Shown: piece after piece, positions 26,218 through 33,811 of the stretch
Layout: every line of letters starts with the position of its first letter
Position numbering within the stretch: the stretch's first letter is position 1
Assembly: GCA_943370295.1 (NCBI GenBank)
Contig: CALRQL020000006.1
Coordinates: 146,168 to 210,167 of the forward strand
DNA from: SB11 sp943370295
Lineage (GTDB): Bacteria; Bacteroidota; Bacteroidia; UBA8524
Length of the DNA stretch: 64,000 bases
Reading direction: 5' to 3'
Notes under the pieces: generated by a model
The model's input: only the letters and a program-made list of their open reading frames with translations
The model's database searches: none
What the model was told of the DNA's origin: nothing
Position numbers and translations under genes: made by a program

Positions 26218-28317
26218 GTGCAAGTGCTTTCAACACAAAAGCATTATATCTTGTTATTTTTTGTATTTGCCGTGGGCTTTATTTTACCTGCGTGCAAACA
26301 AAGTAGCAGTATAAGGGAGCGAGAGCTTGAAATAAGCGAGCTTGACTCTCTTGTGGAGATTACGCACGCCATGATTGATACGGGTTATAAATCTAACTAT
26401 GAACCGTTAAAACAACACCTTGAAGCCCTTGAAAAAAAGTGTATCGAAAAGGGAAATAAAGAAGGATTGGCAAGGGTTTATCTGATGCGGGGCTCAATGG
26501 AGCGCTGGCGCCAAAATTATCTTGATGGACTAAACTGGTGCCACAAAGCTTACGAGGTTATAAAATCATCAGGAACGTCCTCAGAGCTGGATGTGATGTT
26601 AGAAATCGGTGATATTTATCGTGATTTAAACAAAAAGCGTTTAGCCAATGAATTTTACTTGTTGGCGCATGATTTTGCGAAATCTCACAGCGATTTTTTA
26701 ACACAGGCTTTTGTTACCAACCGATTGGGCACTATTTTCTATGCCCAGAACGATTATAATCTCGCCCTCGAAAATTTTAAATACACTTTACAAGCTTTAA
26801 AAACTTCGAAATTTGAAGGAGAACATGGAACCAAATGGGTACAGGTATATAACAACATAGGATTGTGCTATGTACAAAAGGGCTTTTTTGATTCGGCAAT
26901 TGTGTATTATGATAGTGCGCTGGCCCAAACGCAAAAACTTGATACCAAAATTAAAGAAAATGCCTACGGGGTAGTAAGCGGCAATGTTGGCAGGTTGTTT
27001 CAGCTAAAAGGTGAGTATGAGGCCGCTGTTGAAAGGCTGAAAACAAATATCGCCATCAATACAAAACTCAACTACGATAATGGTGATGCGGTAACTTCTT
27101 ACACTTATCTGCTTGAAATATATAACCAACTGGATAGTATTGAGGCTTTTGAAACAAATATTAGTAAGGCCATTGACCTTACTTTTAAAGTGAAACAGGC
27201 ACGAATGAAGGAGTGGAGGGCCCGATTGTATGGTTTAATGTCGGCTTTTCAGGCTAAAAGAGATAATTACAAAAGCGCGCATCATTTTCAAAGCAGGCAA
27301 ATGGCATTGGTAGATTCTATTACCAAAATAAATGAGGCCGAAAACCTGCAAGACATGATTTTGTTTAGAGAGCTAAACGAAAAAACAACAATGTTGGAGC
27401 GGCTAAAAGAGGATAATGAATCTAACAAGCTGCGCCTGCAAACGTTTATAGCCATATCGGTTTTGGTGGTTATTGTTTTGGCGGTTGCTATGTTCTTTAT
27501 GAACATTTACCGCAGAAACCTAAAAGAACAGAGAAAGTTAAACCAGCAAATTGCGCTGCAAAACGAGCAGATTACGCTAAATACCATTGACCTTGAACAG
27601 GCAATTGAAGAAATGAAATTGCTTAATAGCGAAAAAAACCGGATGCTAGGTATGGTGGCCCATGATTTGAGGGGGCCGATATACAATATAACCGGTGTAT
27701 TGCAGTTGCTTGAGGGGTCGGAGAGTTTTGCAAAATTGAACGAGGCCGATGTGCAATTGGTGGAGCTGATAAAACGTTCGTGTGAGAATGCTTTGGACGT
27801 GATACACGACTTGCTGGATGCTGCCCACCTTGATAATGGCGGACTTGAGATTGAAAAAAACAATCAGCAGCTTGCTGAGGTGGTGCGGAGCGCAATACGA
27901 TTGTATGAAAACCGTGCCCACCAAAAACAGATTACTATTGAGTTTAATGAGCCGCAAGAACCGGTAACTGCGTTTGTGAGCAAAGAAAAAATGACCCGTG
28001 CTGTGGGCAATTTGCTTTCAAATGCCATAAAATTTAGCCACGCTAACAGTAAAATACGCATTGTGCTTTCAGAAGTAAACGGACATGCGCTTATTTCTAT
28101 CGCCGATGAAGGAATGGGAATTCCTGAAAAACTACGAAATGCTATTTACGATAAGTTTACAACGGCTAAACGACACGGAACCGAGGGCGAAAAACCTGTA
28201 GGCTTGGGCATGTCTATCGTTAAACAAATTGTTGATGCACACAATGGCCGTATTTGGTTTGATACGGAAGTGAACCGCGGTACCACCTTTTATATCGAAA
28301 TACCTTTGAAGGGGTAA
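26218..28317 (+). CDS. TPR-containing membrane histidine kinase with lipobox-like N-terminus
   Basis: Sensor kinase of 699 aa. The N-terminal hydrophobic segment ends in LPAC (Cys26), a good lipobox. The extracytoplasmic part (about 30-390) has tetratricopeptide-like repeats (AFVTNRLGTIFYAQNDYNLA, YNNIGLCYVQKGFFDSAIVYY). One membrane helix is at about 408-430, then a coiled coil (about 434-475). HisKA has His482 in GMVAHDLRGP. The HATPase has Asn602 in GNLLSNAIKFS, Asp630 in ADEGMGIP and a GLGMSIV box. There is no receiver or DNA-binding domain. GTG is the only plausible start. No response regulator is adjacent, so the partner is unknown. It is convergent with the patatin gene, one base apart. 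Confidence 0.9.
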   Translation: MQVLSTQKHYILLFFVFAVGFILPACKQSSSIRERELEISELDSLVEITHAMIDTGYKSNYEPLKQHLEALEKKCIEKGNKEGLARVYLMRGSMERWRQNYLDGLNWCHKAYEVIKSSGTSSELDVMLEIGDIYRDLNKKRLANEFYLLAHDFAKSHSDFLTQAFVTNRLGTIFYAQNDYNLALENFKYTLQALKTSKFEGEHGTKWVQVYNNIGLCYVQKGFFDSAIVYYDSALAQTQKLDTKIKENAYGVVSGNVGRLFQLKGEYEAAVERLKTNIAINTKLNYDNGDAVTSYTYLLEIYNQLDSIEAFETNISKAIDLTFKVKQARMKEWRARLYGLMSAFQAKRDNYKSAHHFQSRQMALVDSITKINEAENLQDMILFRELNEKTTMLERLKEDNESNKLRLQTFIAISVLVVIVLAVAMFFMNIYRRNLKEQRKLNQQIALQNEQITLNTIDLEQAIEEMKLLNSEKNRMLGMVAHDLRGPIYNITGVLQLLEGSESFAKLNEADVQLVELIKRSCENALDVIHDLLDAAHLDNGGLEIEKNNQQLAEVVRSAIRLYENRAHQKQITIEFNEPQEPVTAFVSKEKMTRAVGNLLSNAIKFSHANSKIRIVLSEVNGHALISIADEGMGIPEKLRNAIYDKFTTAKRHGTEGEKPVGLGMSIVKQIVDAHNGRIWFDTEVNRGTTFYIEIPLKG

Positions 28318-28318
28318 T

Positions 28319-30532
28319 TTATTGCCCGTTTATGGTTTTTATCAACTTGTTTATTTTTTCATTGGCCAATACCCTTGCATCCATTCTGTTAAGCGTGGTA
28401 TCTGATATTACCCAGTTCATCGAGAAGGGAGTCGTATCGGCAGGATTCACCACATCATATAAGTTTACGGTAGTCCAGCAATCGTTGCAATTTACATTTG
28501 CATAACTGGCTATAAATTTCCTCAATCGGTCGTTATTTACGTTGGTTTGCTGTCCGTATGATCCTGCGAGGGTAATTAAGGGCGTAACCAAATCATTTAC
28601 CAACGGATGCATACGACTGGGCAGGGTTTCTCCCCCCTGTGAATTGGATACGTGAATAATGCGGAATTCTATTCGGTTTCTGATGGGCGCATAAAAAGGG
28701 TCGCTGTCCATCAAGCCTTTAAGGTATGAAATGGTTTCGAGTACTATGCCCGCTCCTGAGTTATCAAAATAACCTCCGTCAACAAAATATTCGTGTTTAA
28801 TATCTGCCGCAGGGCTTATGTAAGGGAAACGCGCGCTTAGTATGGCTGCCGAACTGTAGTTGATGCTGCCGAAAGGTGTAACCGAATCCATCATTGCCAA
28901 TACATCAATACGGGGTGTGAACCGCCTGCTGAGTTGTATATTGCCGATAACCCCTGGGGAACCGTCTTTTACCCTTGTGGTATTTATATAGAAAAGTGGC
29001 AGATTGCCTTTATTGTTGTTAAAACTATTAATATACTCAACATATTTTTTTGCAAACATACCGCCCATAAAATGGTCGTCGTTCGGGTTTTCCATCGATT
29101 CTTCAAGGGCAGCGCTGCGGTCAACCGTTAGCCCTAAACTGATAATATGACGAAAATAATCGGGCCCAAGCATGTGTGAAAGGGTTGACGATAAAAAATC
29201 GCTGCGCAAGAAATCACTGCCGGCTTTTCTGTAGTCCACACTCTTAATAAATTCAGCATTTCTGGTAGCACTGTCAAGCAACGCATAAAATACAGCATTA
29301 CCAACGCTACCGCCCGATGCACCTGATAAACAAAACAAATGGTTTGAGAACTTACCTCCCGTTTCAGACTCTAAACGTCCCAAAGCTGAAGCCACCCAAT
29401 AGCCTGATCGTGAAGCACCACCGTCTGACAATACAAAGTATACAGGGAATTTTTTTGTGCTTGTAGTATCGGTTATTTCATTGTAGTTATTTGTAAACCA
29501 TTGTTTAGTATAGGTATCAAGGGTATTGCGTTGATTGTATACTTTATCAGCGGTGGGTTCGTGTCGTAGTTCATACGGACTGAAAAACATACCTGTAATA
29601 ATGGAAATGGCCCAAAGTAAAAAATGGAAGTTTACACGCCGCCAAATGGTTATCATTGATACAACTTGTAAAAAGCCTAACAGTACCCCAAAACTAAGCA
29701 TGGCAATGTTAAAAGGGCCTACCATTCTTGCCCAATCGCCTGAGAATATCGCTGCTAAATAAAAGCCAATTGGTAATAACATTAAGGCATTAAAACCTTT
29801 AAAAAACTTTACTTCGTTATCAGGCAGAGTGATTATTTTAATTTTTTTAAGCAAGGTGATAGTTGTTTTTCCCTCTGTTTTTGTAGTGTCTAAGTGTTTG
29901 CGGCGCAGGTGGTTCCAAATTAAAAATGCTGTTTGCGCAACCCAAAGAGCTACCAATTGCACCCACAAATTACGCTGTATGGTTCCGTTTGCTGATAACA
30001 GAAATATAAGTGCCAGTATGGTTACCAACGCTATTATTGCCAGCAAGGTACCCCCCGATTTATAATTATGGCCGGTGCTTTTAAAATGCCGATATACCCA
30101 ATAATATATGCCTGCTTGCACCAATAGCAAGGCCAATACCCACCAACCATCATTATCGGTACCAAAGTAAGGGTGATTAATAAGAGCGGCTTCTACTGCA
30201 AAAAAGGTTGCATAACCTAATACGCGGGGAAATGCATCGTACCAAAACAGACCGATTTCTCGCTCCCCTGCCTCCATTAACTGTAAGGGTTGACGCTCGG
30301 TTTTTATATAAACGATAAGTCGAGAGGTGTACCACGACATGAAAGCCAGAAAGGTAACTGCCAATGTAAGCAATGTTGCTGAATCTCTGGTTTGTACTGC
30401 AATTAATACTACATCCTGCCCTTGCGCCAGTGATATAAAAACCAAGGCAGTGAGGATAATGAATAATATAGCGGGGAATAACAGCCACACCATTGATAGT
30501 ATTTTGCTAAAATGCTGTAAAACGCGGTTCAT
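28319..30532 (-). CDS. Patatin-like phospholipase with multi-helix membrane domain
   Basis: The C-terminal half (about residues 360-737) is a patatin hydrolase. It has a glycine-rich oxyanion loop SDGGASRSGYW near 369-379, the nucleophile elbow GASGGS with Ser406, and the dyad aspartate Asp585 in FVDGGYFDNSG. The N-terminal half holds about nine hydrophobic helices (about residues 14-34, 52-70, 104-120, 129-146, 161-180, 187-205, 250-266, 275-297, 303-320). The enzyme therefore looks built into the inner membrane. The lipase substrate and the side of the membrane carrying the active site are not visible. ATG at 30532. The stop codon lies one base from that of the convergent TPR kinase. Confidence 0.85.
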   Translation of the reverse strand: MNRVLQHFSKILSMVWLLFPAILFIILTALVFISLAQGQDVVLIAVQTRDSATLLTLAVTFLAFMSWYTSRLIVYIKTERQPLQLMEAGEREIGLFWYDAFPRVLGYATFFAVEAALINHPYFGTDNDGWWVLALLLVQAGIYYWVYRHFKSTGHNYKSGGTLLAIIALVTILALIFLLSANGTIQRNLWVQLVALWVAQTAFLIWNHLRRKHLDTTKTEGKTTITLLKKIKIITLPDNEVKFFKGFNALMLLPIGFYLAAIFSGDWARMVGPFNIAMLSFGVLLGFLQVVSMITIWRRVNFHFLLWAISIITGMFFSPYELRHEPTADKVYNQRNTLDTYTKQWFTNNYNEITDTTSTKKFPVYFVLSDGGASRSGYWVASALGRLESETGGKFSNHLFCLSGASGGSVGNAVFYALLDSATRNAEFIKSVDYRKAGSDFLRSDFLSSTLSHMLGPDYFRHIISLGLTVDRSAALEESMENPNDDHFMGGMFAKKYVEYINSFNNNKGNLPLFYINTTRVKDGSPGVIGNIQLSRRFTPRIDVLAMMDSVTPFGSINYSSAAILSARFPYISPAADIKHEYFVDGGYFDNSGAGIVLETISYLKGLMDSDPFYAPIRNRIEFRIIHVSNSQGGETLPSRMHPLVNDLVTPLITLAGSYGQQTNVNNDRLRKFIASYANVNCNDCWTTVNLYDVVNPADTTPFSMNWVISDTTLNRMDARVLANEKINKLIKTINGQ

Positions 30533-30618
30533 GATAGGTTTAGTTTTGGTTATAGTGTTGCTAACTTATATATTTTTTTTCATTTTCAAATACGTTTTTA
30601 ACACGGTTTTATAATGCA

Positions 30619-30658
30619 AACAAAAAACCCCCTTGTCAAAAAAATGACAAGGGGGTTT
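30619..30658 (-). terminator. Terminator of ftsH
   Basis: Perfect 14-base stem, 30625-30638 with 30645-30658 (AAACCCCCTTGTCA), with a 6-base loop. On the minus strand it is followed by a T-run, just after the ftsH stop. Confidence 0.9.
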
Positions 30659-30686
30659 AATTTATAAATAAGTACAGTGTTGATTA

Positions 30687-32795
30687 TTACACTTCAATTT
30701 CAGGCTCATTGCCTTTTTTGGGTTCTTCAGCTATTGTTGCGGCAGGTTCTGCAACGGTTTCGGTATCCGTTTTTTTGTCCATATACTCCTCATAGCTGGT
30801 TTTGCTGTCAAAGGGGCGTTTTCCAATCAAACGTTCCAAATCGGTTTGGAAAATAATTTCTTTTTCCAGCAACTCTTTAGCTATGGTTTCAAGCTCATTT
30901 CTACGTTCATTCAACAGCTTTTTAGTGCGTTCGTAAGCGTCTGAAATCAACTTACGAACCTCTTCATCAATCATCATGGCTGTTTCATCGCTGTAGGGTT
31001 TGCCGAAACCGTATTCGCCTTGCGGGTCGTTAAATGATACATTACCCACTTTAGGGTTCATACCATACATAGTTACCATTGCATAGGCCATTTTGGTGAT
31101 ACGCTCTAAATCGTTTTGAGCTCCTGTGCTTATGCTGTTAAAAATAATATCTTCAGCGGCACGTCCCCCTAAGGTCATACACATCATATCTATCAACTGC
31201 TCCTGACGGTATAGGTATTGTTCTTTGGGCAAGTATTGGGCATATCCTAATGCAGCTACTCCGCGTGGCACTATAGAAACCTTCACTAAAGGGTCGGCAA
31301 ACTCAAGAAACCAACCTGCAATAGCGTGACCGGCCTCGTGGTATGCAACAATTTTCTTTTCTTCGGGAGATATAATTTTGTTCTTCTTCTCCAAACCACC
31401 AATCACACGGTCAATCGCATCCTGAAAGTCCTGCATATCAATCATCGTTTTATCCCTACGGGCAGCAATCAAGGCAGCTTCGTTACAAACGTTGGCTATC
31501 TCAGCACCTGCAAAACCGGGGGTTTGAGCCGATAATTTCTTAGGGTCAACCTCAGGGTCAAGTTTCAAAGGCTTCAAATGCACTTTAAATATTTGCTCAC
31601 GACCTACAAGATCGGGAGAATCAATAGCTATCTGACGGTCGAAACGTCCGGGACGAAGCAAGGCACTATCCAACACATCGGGGCGGTTGGTAGCTGCCAA
31701 TATAATTACACCACTGTCAGTACCAAAGCCGTCCATTTCGGTAAGCAATTGGTTAAGGGTGCTTTCGCGTTCGTCGTTTCCGCCTGTTACCAGGTTTTTA
31801 CCACGTGCACGACCTATCGCATCAATCTCATCAATAAATATAATACAAGGTGCTTTTTCTTTTGCTTGGCGGAACAAATCGCGCACCCTTGAGGCACCCA
31901 CACCCACAAACATTTCTACGAAATCAGAACCTGAAAGTGAGAAGAAAGGCACGTTAGCTTCACCGGCTACGGCTTTTGCCAACAAGGTTTTACCTGTACC
32001 CGGCGAACCCACTAATAAAGCTCCTTTGGGTATTTTACCACCCAATTTTGTATATTTCTGAGGGTTTTTAAGGAAATCTACTATTTCCATTACCTCTACT
32101 TTGGCTTCTTCAAGACCGGCAACATCGTTAAAGGTTACGTTTACTTGTGTGTCTTTATCAAACAGCTGCGCTTTTGATTTGCCAATGTTGAATATCTGCG
32201 AGCCGGGACCGCCACCTGCACCACCCATGCGGCGCATAAAGTATAAAAATATAACTACGATTATTAGTATGGGCCCAAATACACTAAGAACTTCCCACAA
32301 TATGTTGCGGCGTGTTTCTGCTTCGGGGTATACTTTTTCAGCATCAGAGAAACCTGTTTGCGTTTTATCCAAATCGGCCTTAAAGGCTTCGTAGTTGGAT
32401 ATTTCCATTTGAAAATGGGCGCGATCTTCACCAAACAACCCACCTGTTGATTTTAGTTTCTCTTTGTATTTTTCGTTTTTTAGAGCGTCTTCTGTAAGAT
32501 ATATTTCTGCTATTTTTTCGTTCACCACCACAATACGTTTTATATCGTGGCTTTTCAGCATCTCAAACACTTCTTTAGGGTTGGTTTGCTTGGGGCTGTT
32601 GTAGCCCGGATAAAATAACATTACTAATAGCAAAGAGGCCACTATGGCGTAAATCCAATACAGGTTAAAGCGAGGTCCGCCACCGTTACCTACTGGAGGT
32701 TTGGGGGCTTTTGGCAGTTTATTGAATGGATTTGTGTTGCGGTTTTTATTGCCTTCTGTTTTTTCAGGGCGTTTCACGTTTTCGTTATCCTGCAT
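30687..32795 (-). CDS. ftsH: ATP-dependent zinc metalloprotease FtsH
   Basis: Membrane-anchored hexameric AAA protease that degrades misfolded and regulatory membrane and cytoplasmic proteins. The order is: Pro/Asn-rich cytoplasmic tail; membrane helix (about 44-62); extracytoplasmic domain (about 66-163); second helix (about 165-187); AAA domain with Walker A GSPGTGKT at 263-270, Walker B IIFIDEIDAIG near 318-328 and SRH RPGRFDRQI; and the peptidase domain with HEAGH at 486-490. The 702 aa length is typical. The C-terminal tail is acidic. It has its own promoter element 63 bases upstream. A gene for a protein resembling its extracytoplasmic domain lies just upstream on the same strand. Confidence 0.97.
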   Translation of the reverse strand: MQDNENVKRPEKTEGNKNRNTNPFNKLPKAPKPPVGNGGGPRFNLYWIYAIVASLLLVMLFYPGYNSPKQTNPKEVFEMLKSHDIKRIVVVNEKIAEIYLTEDALKNEKYKEKLKSTGGLFGEDRAHFQMEISNYEAFKADLDKTQTGFSDAEKVYPEAETRRNILWEVLSVFGPILIIVVIFLYFMRRMGGAGGGPGSQIFNIGKSKAQLFDKDTQVNVTFNDVAGLEEAKVEVMEIVDFLKNPQKYTKLGGKIPKGALLVGSPGTGKTLLAKAVAGEANVPFFSLSGSDFVEMFVGVGASRVRDLFRQAKEKAPCIIFIDEIDAIGRARGKNLVTGGNDERESTLNQLLTEMDGFGTDSGVIILAATNRPDVLDSALLRPGRFDRQIAIDSPDLVGREQIFKVHLKPLKLDPEVDPKKLSAQTPGFAGAEIANVCNEAALIAARRDKTMIDMQDFQDAIDRVIGGLEKKNKIISPEEKKIVAYHEAGHAIAGWFLEFADPLVKVSIVPRGVAALGYAQYLPKEQYLYRQEQLIDMMCMTLGGRAAEDIIFNSISTGAQNDLERITKMAYAMVTMYGMNPKVGNVSFNDPQGEYGFGKPYSDETAMMIDEEVRKLISDAYERTKKLLNERRNELETIAKELLEKEIIFQTDLERLIGKRPFDSKTSYEEYMDKKTDTETVAEPAATIAEEPKKGNEPEIEV

Positions 32796-32858
32796 TATCG
32801 TTGTTTATAACTTGTTAACGGTTGCTTTTGAGAAATGTTCGGATGTTTCTAAAAGCTC

Positions 32859-32866
32859 CAAAATTA
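32859..32866 (-). promoter_or_regulatory. TAnnTTTG promoter element for ftsH
   Basis: Minus-strand TAATTTTG lies 63 bases before the ftsH ATG, inside the gap after the small lipoprotein gene. Confidence 0.45.
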
Positions 32867-33038
32867 TCTAATATAATCCGGTTTAAAAAAATCAAACTTA
32901 CAAAGCCCGATACACAAAAACCAATCCACGTGGCAGTATGTACCGATAAAAAGTAAAATTAAGCGGATGAAACGTTACAATGGTTTGTCATTTGCTGCCA
33001 TTGTTAAAAAAATCTGCAACTTTGGCAGTGTTAATTTT

Positions 33039-33434
33039 TTACCTGCTTTTGCGAAGTCGCAAAAAACCAAGAACCAACCCTGCAAATACCAATATTGGCA
33101 GAAAGTAGTTAAATAACGGACGTATAAAGGGTACGCGGCTTTCGTAGCGTATCATTGCCTTCTCTTCGGGCGCTATGAATGCCTGCATAGCATCAAACTC
33201 CTGTACAAACTTTTCTTTATCGGTAAGCGGGGGTAATAAATACCATTTACCTGTTGGGTATTCTTTGCTGTTTTTGATGGTAAACTCAACGTCTTTATCG
33301 TTTATTATCACTACCCTATCCACTTGCTTGTTTTTAAGGAGTATAAAAAACTTATCTACCCCTAACTTTTCAGGAGGTTTTGAACACGAAGTAAAAACCA
33401 ATAACAGGGTAAAAAGGACAGCAAGGTGTTTCAT
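33039..33434 (-). CDS. Small lipoprotein resembling the FtsH extracytoplasmic domain, with C-terminal membrane helix
   Basis: 131 aa. The signal peptide ends in lipobox FTSC (about Cys17). The following region, KFFILLKNKQVDRVVIIND then KDVEFTI, aligns by eye with FtsH residues 75-100 (EVFEMLKSHDIKRIVVVNE then KIAEIYL). FVQEFDAMQAFI and the C-terminal helix FNYFLPILVFAGLVLGFLRLR match the stretch before FtsH helix 2 and the helix itself (SVFGPILIIVVIFLYFMRR). AAA and protease domains are absent. ATG at 33434 is chosen because it puts the lipobox in place. A start 14 codons upstream would begin inside the TAGTTTTG promoter element at 33474-33481. It is followed on the same strand by ftsH. It may be a partner or decoy subunit for FtsH; that is inference. 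Confidence 0.72.
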   Translation of the reverse strand: MKHLAVLFTLLLVFTSCSKPPEKLGVDKFFILLKNKQVDRVVIINDKDVEFTIKNSKEYPTGKWYLLPPLTDKEKFVQEFDAMQAFIAPEEKAMIRYESRVPFIRPLFNYFLPILVFAGLVLGFLRLRKSR

Positions 33435-33473
33435 CGGGGGCGAAGATAGGGTAAAGCCTTGTAGCAGTTTTGA

Positions 33474-33481
33474 CAAAACTA
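33474..33481 (-). promoter_or_regulatory. TAnnTTTG promoter element for the FtsH-like lipoprotein
   Basis: Minus-strand TAGTTTTG lies 39 bases before the ATG at 33434. It overlaps the alternative upstream start, which helps decide the gene start. Confidence 0.45.
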
Positions 33482-33514
33482 TCGACAGGTATAAAACCTA
33501 TCGCTTTGGAATTA

Positions 33515-33691
33515 TACAGCACGGCAGGGTTTTAAACCCTGCCGTGCTGTACAACCTTCGCAGAACAGGAATTTATTTCCTGTTCAACTAAACGGCAGGT
33601 TGAAACTACCGCTTTTGTAATTACCTCCCCGCGGAGGACTTAAGTCCTCCACGGGATGGTAATTGTAATAGAACCAGATTTTAATCCGGTT
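33515..33691. repeat. Composite palindromic element, copy 2 (longest)
   Basis: Four clear palindromes lie between two divergent genes. (a) 33515-33532 pairs perfectly with 33534-33551 around one base (core GGCAGGGTTTTAAACCCTGCC). (b) GAACAGGAA at 33563-33571 pairs with 33577-33585. (c) A long stem from AATTACC (33619-33625) to GGTAATT (33658-33664), centred on GGAGGACTTAAGTCCTCC. (d) AACCaGATT at 33672-33680 pairs with 33683-33691. The joining sequence ACGGCAGGTTGAAAC..CGCTTTTGTAATTACC matches copy 1. It is not a terminator, because both flanking genes point away. Confidence 0.75.
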
Positions 33692-33773
33692 GAAAGTATT
33701 CCGCGTTTTCGAGCTTCCTACAAAACAATCTTCAATATTTCCCCTCAAACCATTATACATTCCTTAAAAACAA

Positions 33774-33781
33774 TAATTTTG
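33774..33781 (+). promoter_or_regulatory. TAnnTTTG promoter element for kbl
   Basis: TAATTTTG lies 30 bases before the kbl ATG. Confidence 0.45.
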
Positions 33782-33811
33782 TGCGCAATCATTAACAAGT
33801 AAAAAACGGCT

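Noticed and set aside
33435..33476. Longer N-terminus (14 extra residues) for the FtsH-like lipoprotein
   Set aside because: It would start inside the TAGTTTTG promoter element and push the signal peptide away from the N-terminus.
33515..33691. Hairpin cluster as a set of terminators
   Set aside because: Both flanking genes are transcribed away from it and no T-run follows the stems.
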